Assembly (NCBI GenBank): GCA_037968575.1
Contig: JBBKVR010000070.1
Coordinates: 1-19,458 of the forward strand
Length of the DNA stretch: 19,458 bases
DNA from: UBA2137 sp037968575
GTDB lineage: Bacteria; Pseudomonadota; Alphaproteobacteria; Micavibrionales; Micavibrionaceae
Direction of reading: 5' to 3'
Positions 14,726 through 19,458 of the stretch are shown piece by piece (position 1 is the stretch's first letter; every line of letters begins with the position of its first letter). Both the position numbers and the translations under genes were made by a program. The notes below the pieces were generated by a model that was given only the letters and a program-made list of their open reading frames with translations, made no database searches and was not told where the DNA came from.

Positions 14726-16189
14726 ATGAAACTTAATCAATCCAATCTTGCTCAAATTTCTCAAACGGCGCAAATTCCTGAATATGATCGTTCAAAGATC
14801 AAATGTGGAATTATGCATATGAGTATTGGTGGGTTTCATCGCTCTCATCAGGCTGTTTACGTTGATAATCTTTTATCTCAAGGAAGCAAGGATTGGGGTA
14901 TTTGTGCCATTGGGTTGATGCCCCAAGATCAAGAAAACATTCAAAAGCTACAAGCTCAGGGCAACCTCTACACTGTTTTAGAAAGAAATTCTGAAAGTGA
15001 TGTTGCGCGCGTTGTTGGTTCTATAATTGAAACAATCCATGCTCCATCATCTCCACAGAAAGTTCTGGAAAGACTTGCTGACGAGGATATTAGAATCCTT
15101 TCTCTTACGGTGACAGAAAAGGGTTACTGCTATGATAACAAGAGTAATTTGGATTTTGAAAATGCCTTAATCAAGCAGGACTTGTCCGACCTTACATCCC
15201 CTAAAACGGCGTTGGGCTATATTGTTTCGGGCTTAAAGGAGCGTAAAGATAATAATAAAGTACCATTCACAGTGATGTCATGTGACAATTTACCTGGTAA
15301 TGGGCATTTAACTCGAAAATTGGTCTTACAGTTTGCTGATAAGATTGATTCTGAACTCTCTACATGGGTTAAGGAAAACGTTTCTTTTCCAAATTCTATG
15401 GTTGATCGTATTACTCCTGTTACAACAGACGATATTATTCAAACTATAAGAACAAAATTTCAAATAGAGGATGCGTGGCCGGTTGTTTGTGAAGATTATA
15501 TTCAGTGGGTATTGGAAGATAATTTTTGTAATGGTCGTCCTGAATGGGAGAAGGCTGGAGTCCAGTTGGTTGAAGACGTAGACCCTTACGAAAAAATGAA
15601 AGTCAGGCTTTTGAACGGATCTCATTCGGCTCTAGCTTACATTTCTTATTTGAAAGGGTATCGTAAAGTTGACGAAGCCATGGCTGATCCGCTTATTAGA
15701 AATTTTGTGCGTTCTTATATGGATCAAGATATCACACCGACTGTACCTAACGTTCCAGGCATTAATTTGGAAGACTATAAAGATAAACTTATAGAAAGAT
15801 TCTCTAACCCCGCGATATCAGACCAAGTGCAGAGGTTAGCCGAAGATGGCTCGCAAAAAATACCAAACGCAATTCTTCCATGTATCCTTCATCAACTGAA
15901 TAATAATGGATCAACCAAGTTTTCTATTCTCGCTTTGGCTTGCTGGTTTCGTTATTTAACTGCTGTAGATGAGGAATTGAAACCTATAGAAATTAATGAT
16001 CCTCTCTCTGCCAGGTTGACTGCTTCGGCAAAATTAGACAAAGAAGCACCTATTCATCTTCTTGGAATTGAAGAAATATTTGGTAATAAGCTTCCTCAAA
16101 ACGATAATTTTGTTAAGAGCCTTAGTGCGTGCATGCACGAAGTAAGAAGACAGGGCGTTGAAAAATGCCTACAAGAAGCCCTCAAATAA
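14726..16189 (+). CDS. Polyol dehydrogenase, mannitol 2-dehydrogenase type (paralogue 2)
   Basis: A 487-residue polyol-specific long-chain dehydrogenase, likely oxidising D-mannitol to D-fructose with NAD. It keeps the more canonical motifs: GGFHRSH (35-41), VTEKGYC (129-135), SCDNLPGNG (185-193), FPNSMVDRITP (221-231) and the catalytic K292, N297 and H300 in KVRLLNGSH. These match P. fluorescens mannitol 2-dehydrogenase and the fructuronate reductases, which share the fold; mannitol is favoured by the fructose-centred neighbours but not proven. An AAGGGA six to eight bases before the ATG is a reasonable ribosome binding site, and the three-base gap to the preceding gene implies cotranscription and coupled translation. 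Confidence 0.9.
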   Translation: MKLNQSNLAQISQTAQIPEYDRSKIKCGIMHMSIGGFHRSHQAVYVDNLLSQGSKDWGICAIGLMPQDQENIQKLQAQGNLYTVLERNSESDVARVVGSIIETIHAPSSPQKVLERLADEDIRILSLTVTEKGYCYDNKSNLDFENALIKQDLSDLTSPKTALGYIVSGLKERKDNNKVPFTVMSCDNLPGNGHLTRKLVLQFADKIDSELSTWVKENVSFPNSMVDRITPVTTDDIIQTIRTKFQIEDAWPVVCEDYIQWVLEDNFCNGRPEWEKAGVQLVEDVDPYEKMKVRLLNGSHSALAYISYLKGYRKVDEAMADPLIRNFVRSYMDQDITPTVPNVPGINLEDYKDKLIERFSNPAISDQVQRLAEDGSQKIPNAILPCILHQLNNNGSTKFSILALACWFRYLTAVDEELKPIEINDPLSARLTASAKLDKEAPIHLLGIEEIFGNKLPQNDNFVKSLSACMHEVRRQGVEKCLQEALK

Positions 16190-16190
16190 T

Positions 16191-16219
16191 TTGCATAATA
16201 TATGAACTTTATGTATATT
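16191..16219 (+). promoter_or_regulatory. Possible internal promoter before the HAD gene
   Basis: TTGCAT (16191-16196) and TATATT (16214-16219) are 17 bp apart in the 57-base gap. The -10 box matches five of six positions. A 7-bp AT-rich inverted repeat (TAATATA ... TATATTA, 16196-16220) covers the spacer and -10 but may be chance in such AT-rich sequence. Confidence 0.38.
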
Positions 16220-16246
16220 ACTTGCCAATTGAGGGACTAGTCTATT

Positions 16247-17140
16247 ATGAGTAAAATTTCAAAAATCATATTTGATAACGACGGTGTAAACATGGATAGT
16301 GAGCAACTCGCTATGCAGGTTATGGATGATTTTGGCTATGATATGGTCGCAAGATACCATGCAGAGCCTATTGAAGGATTAGCCAGAGGTGATATCTACA
16401 GAACTTATGCAGGCACATCTTCTGACCAGATTATTCGTCAACTCATAGAAAAATATAACCTACCTTTTGACGCTCTTAAGGAAGATTATAATCTTGGAGA
16501 TATCGCAGATAATGATGTTTATGAAGCACTTTCAAATCAACTGACAGAACAGACTTTAGATCGCTTTTCAGGAGAATTAAAAGCTATTCCAGGCATTGAA
16601 GAGGCTTTGGTTAAAATTGATGAAATGCTAGGCGGTATAGAGAATCGTGCACTTTGCACAACAAGTCGCGAAGACCGCATGAATTTGTCGCTTGCTTGCG
16701 CAATTAATCCGTCGACAGGGGAGTTGGCTGGTTTGGATAGATTATTTCCAGACGAAGATAATCGCCGCGTTAGTGGGTACGGTCACCCTAACAAATATAC
16801 TCTTTTCATGGAGTTAAACCCCGACTGGAATCCAGCAGAAACGGGTATAGTTGAGGACACAGTTTCTGGCGTCACAAAAGCATTGTCGGCTGACCCTGCA
16901 CTCAGAGTTATAGGCACAGTAGCCTCAGAATTTTATGGCTCAACGTACATAGAAAAAAAGACCCAAGTGGAAGCGCTGATCGACGCTGGAGCTTCCATAG
17001 TAGTCTTTGATGTAGCTGACTTACCTGCTGCTCTTGAGTGGTTAGAAAAAGGCGCAAGTGCTGAAAATTTACCAGATTTTATAGGGTCTGTAAGATTTAG
17101 AACTCAGAATGACCAGCCTAGAGAAGAATTAAATTTATAA
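16247..17140 (+). CDS. HAD-superfamily hydrolase, beta-phosphoglucomutase-like, with extended C-terminus
   Basis: A 297-residue protein of HAD subfamily IA. Motif I is FDNDGVNMDSE with nucleophile D10 and general acid D12; motif II is CTTSRED (T138 or T139); motif III is K183 in GHPNKYTLF; motif IV is GIVEDTVSGV (E203, D204). A helical cap fills residues 15-120, as in beta-phosphoglucomutase and sugar-phosphate phosphatases. Relatives are usually 215-235 residues; this one has a larger core and about 90 residues after motif IV. It could be a phosphatase for a hexose or polyol phosphate, or a mutase. GAGGGA 11 bases upstream supports the ATG. Last gene of the sugar module; its stop is one base from the convergent rnd stop. 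Confidence 0.82.
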   Translation: MSKISKIIFDNDGVNMDSEQLAMQVMDDFGYDMVARYHAEPIEGLARGDIYRTYAGTSSDQIIRQLIEKYNLPFDALKEDYNLGDIADNDVYEALSNQLTEQTLDRFSGELKAIPGIEEALVKIDEMLGGIENRALCTTSREDRMNLSLACAINPSTGELAGLDRLFPDEDNRRVSGYGHPNKYTLFMELNPDWNPAETGIVEDTVSGVTKALSADPALRVIGTVASEFYGSTYIEKKTQVEALIDAGASIVVFDVADLPAALEWLEKGASAENLPDFIGSVRFRTQNDQPREELNL

Positions 17141-17141
17141 T

Positions 17142-18296
17142 TTAACCTTCGAGTGCAATATTCCCATTTTTGAGTTTTAAAGACACTTCTCCATCTAGCA
17201 TCTTTAATGCATCATCACCAAATATACGTTTCCGCCAGCCTTTGAGCGTTTGTGTTTGGGCTTTTTCACCATATTGCGCGATAGCTTCTATATCTTCTTT
17301 AGACGCAATAAGGCGAGGCGCAACATCATTTTCTGAGGCACGTATTTTGAGGAGCATTTTGAGCATTTCGACTGCGCCTTGATATTCTTTTGAAAGCCCA
17401 CGCTTTTTCTCAACACGCGGCCATTTCTTCTTATCAACATTCAAGCCTTTCTGTGCGACATCAAAGATTTGTTGCCCAAGAGGCTTATTTTCTTGCCCTT
17501 TAGGGAATCCTCGTATGCGGCTCAAATCCTTGTGTTCTTTGGGTGGGTGGAAAGAAATATCGACCAATGTCTCATCCCGCATGATGTGGGTTTTGGGAAT
17601 ATCTTTATTCTGCGCCTTTTTCTCTCTCCAAGCGGCGAGCTCACGCAGAATCGCAAGTTGTTGTGGGCGAGAAGATTTCACCTTAATGCGTTGCCACGCT
17701 TCCGTTGGTTCGTTTTCGTACAAAGAAGGTTCAAGTAAATTGGATGTTTCCTCTAAAACCCAGTCTTCGCGGTTTCTATCCAGAAGCTGTTTATCCAGAT
17801 TTTCAAATACATCGACCAAGTAAATCACATCATCAAGGGCGTATGAGATTTGTTTGCTGGAGAGAGGTCTGCGTGACCAATCAGTAAATTGCTGACTTTT
17901 ATCAATTTTTACGCCAACCGTTTGGTCAACCAGCGCATTAAAGCCAACTTGGTCGCCATAACCACATACCATCGCGGCAATTTGCGTATCAAATAATGGT
18001 TCAGGCAAAGTTTTAAACATTTGCCAGAAAATCTCTAAATCTTGTCGTCCTGCATGAAAAACCTTCAAAATTTCCTTGTTCTGAAACAGCTTTAAAAGAG
18101 GAGAGAGGTCAATATCGGGGAATTCAATGACATCAATGGCAACAGCCTTCTTATTTGGTCCGCTGACTTGCACGAGGCATAATTTCGCCCAATAGGTACG
18201 TTCTCGCAAAAACTCAGTATCGACTGTGATATAGGGAACGTTGGAAAGCGTTTGGCAAAATGCCTTGAGTTCGGCGGAATCTTTTATAATTGTCAT
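17142..18296 (-). CDS. rnd: Ribonuclease D
   Basis: This 384-residue cytoplasmic 3'-5' exoribonuclease trims tRNA precursors and other stable RNAs. The DEDDy active site is complete: DTEFLRERTYWAKLCLVQ (D26, E28), VFHAGRQDLEIF (D86), and SYALDDV (Y152, D156). One or two HRDC-type helical domains follow (about residues 205-290 and the C-terminus), as usual for the family, and the length is normal (about 375-390). The ATG at 18296 is the first in frame. It diverges from aspS across 89 bases, an rnd/aspS neighbourhood I associate with alphaproteobacteria, and has a one-base gap to the convergent HAD gene without any terminator. Confidence 0.95.
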   Translation of the reverse strand: MTIIKDSAELKAFCQTLSNVPYITVDTEFLRERTYWAKLCLVQVSGPNKKAVAIDVIEFPDIDLSPLLKLFQNKEILKVFHAGRQDLEIFWQMFKTLPEPLFDTQIAAMVCGYGDQVGFNALVDQTVGVKIDKSQQFTDWSRRPLSSKQISYALDDVIYLVDVFENLDKQLLDRNREDWVLEETSNLLEPSLYENEPTEAWQRIKVKSSRPQQLAILRELAAWREKKAQNKDIPKTHIMRDETLVDISFHPPKEHKDLSRIRGFPKGQENKPLGQQIFDVAQKGLNVDKKKWPRVEKKRGLSKEYQGAVEMLKMLLKIRASENDVAPRLIASKEDIEAIAQYGEKAQTQTLKGWRKRIFGDDALKMLDGEVSLKLKNGNIALEG

Positions 18297-18308
18297 GTAA
18301 TTATTGCT

Positions 18309-18336
18309 TTGGTATTCGTTTCAATAACGGTATAAC
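18309..18336 (+). promoter_or_regulatory. Predicted promoter of aspS
   Basis: TTGGTA (18309-18314) and TATAAC (18331-18336) are separated by 16 bp, giving a start near 18343 and a leader of about 43 bases. The -10 neighbourhood CGGTATAACACTG is nearly the same as that of ndk. No T-box or other obvious leader structure is seen before the ATG. Confidence 0.55.
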
Positions 18337-18385
18337 ACTGAAAACCCCAAAGCAACCAACCAAAAAAAACTCAAAGAATTAAACA

Positions 18386-19458
18386 ATGGCCAAATACAGA
18401 ACTCATAACTGCGCAGAACTCAGAAAATCAGATGTTGGATCAAAGGTAAAACTATCTGGCTGGATTAATAGAAAACGTGATCACGGTGGTGTTCTGTTCA
18501 TTGATTTGCGTGACACTTATGGAGTTACACAATGTGTTGTGGATGAGGGCTCCCCTCTGCTTGCGACAGTCGAGCATTGGCGCCCCGAATCTGTGATTAC
18601 AATTGAAGGGGATGTTCGTGAGCGCCCTGGGGAAACAGCTAATACAAAATTGCCGACTGGTGAAGTCGAAATCTATATCGATTCTGCTGAAATGCAGTCT
18701 GCTGCTGATGTTATTCCGTTTCAGGTTGCCGAAGATGATGGCGCTGGTGAAGATATTCGTTTGCGTTACCGTTATCTAGATTTACGTCGCGAAAGAATGC
18801 AAAAAAATATTCGCTTAAGAAATGAAGCTATATTTTCTATCCGTAAACGTATGTGGGAAAGTGGTTTTCAAGAATTCCAAACACCTAATTTGACGGCTTC
18901 ATCACCAGAAGGTGCGCGTGACTTTCTTGTTCCTTCCCGTCTTTATCCTGGGAAATTCTATGCACTCCCTCAGTCGCCACAGCAATTCAAACAATTACTT
19001 ATGGTTTCAGGGTTTGATAAATACTTCCAAATTGCGCCATGTTTCCGTGATGAGGACGGGCGTGCAGACAGATTGCTTGAGCATTACCAGCTCGATGTGG
19101 AAATGTCGTTTGTGACTGAAGAGGATGTCCACAACACTATGACGCCTATCATCAAAGGTCTCTTCGAAGAGTTTTCTGACTTTACTGGCGAAAAACACTC
19201 AATCGAATGGTTGCCGCACTTACGCTACGAAGATTCAATGATGAAATACGGGACAGACAAACCCGACCTTCGTAACCCGTTGGAAATTGTTGATGTAACA
19301 GAAGTCTTTGCGCGTGATGATGTTGAATTTAAAGCGTTCAAAGGCGTGATTGAAAAAGGTGGTGTGGTAAGGGCTATCAAAGCACCGAATGTTGGTGACC
19401 AACCACGCTCATTTTTCGATAAACTAAATAGCTGGGCACAAGGCGAGGGCGCACCTGG
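18386..19458 (+). CDS. aspS: Aspartyl-tRNA synthetase, N-terminal part (runs off the window)
   Basis: The first 357 codons of a class IIb synthetase that charges tRNA-Asp (family length about 590). An OB-fold anticodon-binding domain comes first (LSGWINRKRDHGGVLFIDLRD, broken here as residues 23-43), then LRYRYLDLRR, TPNLTASSPEGARDFLVPSR, FYALPQSPQQFKQLLM and motif 2 FRDEDGRADRLLEHYQ. His in RDHGG is typical of bacterial AspRSs that also mischarge tRNA-Asn (E. coli has Leu), which would imply a GatCAB amidotransferase elsewhere. Motif 2 is odd: E. coli-like QPEF is LLEH, so the Phe that stacks on ATP is His. The frame is open to the edge; motif 3 and the C-terminus are outside. Confidence 0.96.
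   Translation, partial: MAKYRTHNCAELRKSDVGSKVKLSGWINRKRDHGGVLFIDLRDTYGVTQCVVDEGSPLLATVEHWRPESVITIEGDVRERPGETANTKLPTGEVEIYIDSAEMQSAADVIPFQVAEDDGAGEDIRLRYRYLDLRRERMQKNIRLRNEAIFSIRKRMWESGFQEFQTPNLTASSPEGARDFLVPSRLYPGKFYALPQSPQQFKQLLMVSGFDKYFQIAPCFRDEDGRADRLLEHYQLDVEMSFVTEEDVHNTMTPIIKGLFEEFSDFTGEKHSIEWLPHLRYEDSMMKYGTDKPDLRNPLEIVDVTEVFARDDVEFKAFKGVIEKGGVVRAIKAPNVGDQPRSFFDKLNSWAQGEGAP

Noticed and set aside
16196..16220. AT-rich inverted repeat TAATATA / TATATTA before the HAD gene
   Set aside because: Only A and T in a very AT-rich gap, 7-bp arms; too easily produced by chance to call an operator.
1..19458. CRISPR arrays, tRNA genes, insertion sequences, phage or toxin-antitoxin genes
   Set aside because: No regularly spaced repeats, cloverleaf-like sequence, transposase motifs or terminal repeats were seen; all long frames are accounted for by metabolic or housekeeping families.

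Overview
The window looks like a piece of an alphaproteobacterial chromosome with fairly low GC (by eye about 40-45%, not computed). The best clue is a short DnaA-related ATPase of the HdaA type in the order purN-purM / DUF2066 - AI-2E-family permease - hdaA ... rnd / aspS, an arrangement I associate with Alphaproteobacteria. I cannot name a genus. No tRNA, rRNA, insertion sequence, phage gene, attachment site or CRISPR array is visible. Gene density is very high and no stretch over 300 bases lacks a gene.

Left part (1-10084), housekeeping: a cold-shock protein with its own promoter and a textbook intrinsic terminator; inorganic pyrophosphatase; nucleoside diphosphate kinase; a large membrane hybrid histidine kinase (periplasmic sensor, seven-helix membrane block, HisKA, HATPase, receiver, HPt) on the minus strand; then purN and purM, also minus. 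The purN frame runs without a stop into a short membrane-helix protein resembling the small subunit IV of aa3-type cytochrome oxidase. Divergently from purM lie an exported DUF2066 protein, an AI-2E-family membrane protein and hdaA, packed with 0 or negative spacing, and finally a SixA-type phosphohistidine phosphatase on the minus strand.

Middle part (10085-17140), a sugar/polyol module: an AGE-family sugar epimerase/isomerase, a glucosamine-6-phosphate deaminase (minus), and a likely operon of a ribokinase-type kinase, two diverged mannitol-dehydrogenase-family enzymes in tandem and a beta-phosphoglucomutase-like HAD hydrolase. Most predicted reactions meet at fructose / fructose-6-phosphate: isomerase (mannose to fructose), polyol dehydrogenases (polyol to ketose), kinase (sugar to sugar phosphate), NagB (GlcN6P to F6P). 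No transporter and no regulator accompany them, although two inverted repeats sit in the divergent promoter regions. The module occupies the place between hdaA and rnd where, from memory, several alphaproteobacteria carry ppk/ppx.

Right part (17142-end): ribonuclease D (minus) and, divergently, the first 357 codons of aspartyl-tRNA synthetase, cut by the window edge.

The most notable observations are the PurN-membrane-helix in-frame fusion, the transporter-less fructose-node module, the inverted repeat embedded in an apparently leaderless nagB promoter, the palindrome in the sixA/epimerase divergent region, and four convergent gene ends packed to within 8 bp or overlapping, with no intrinsic terminator.
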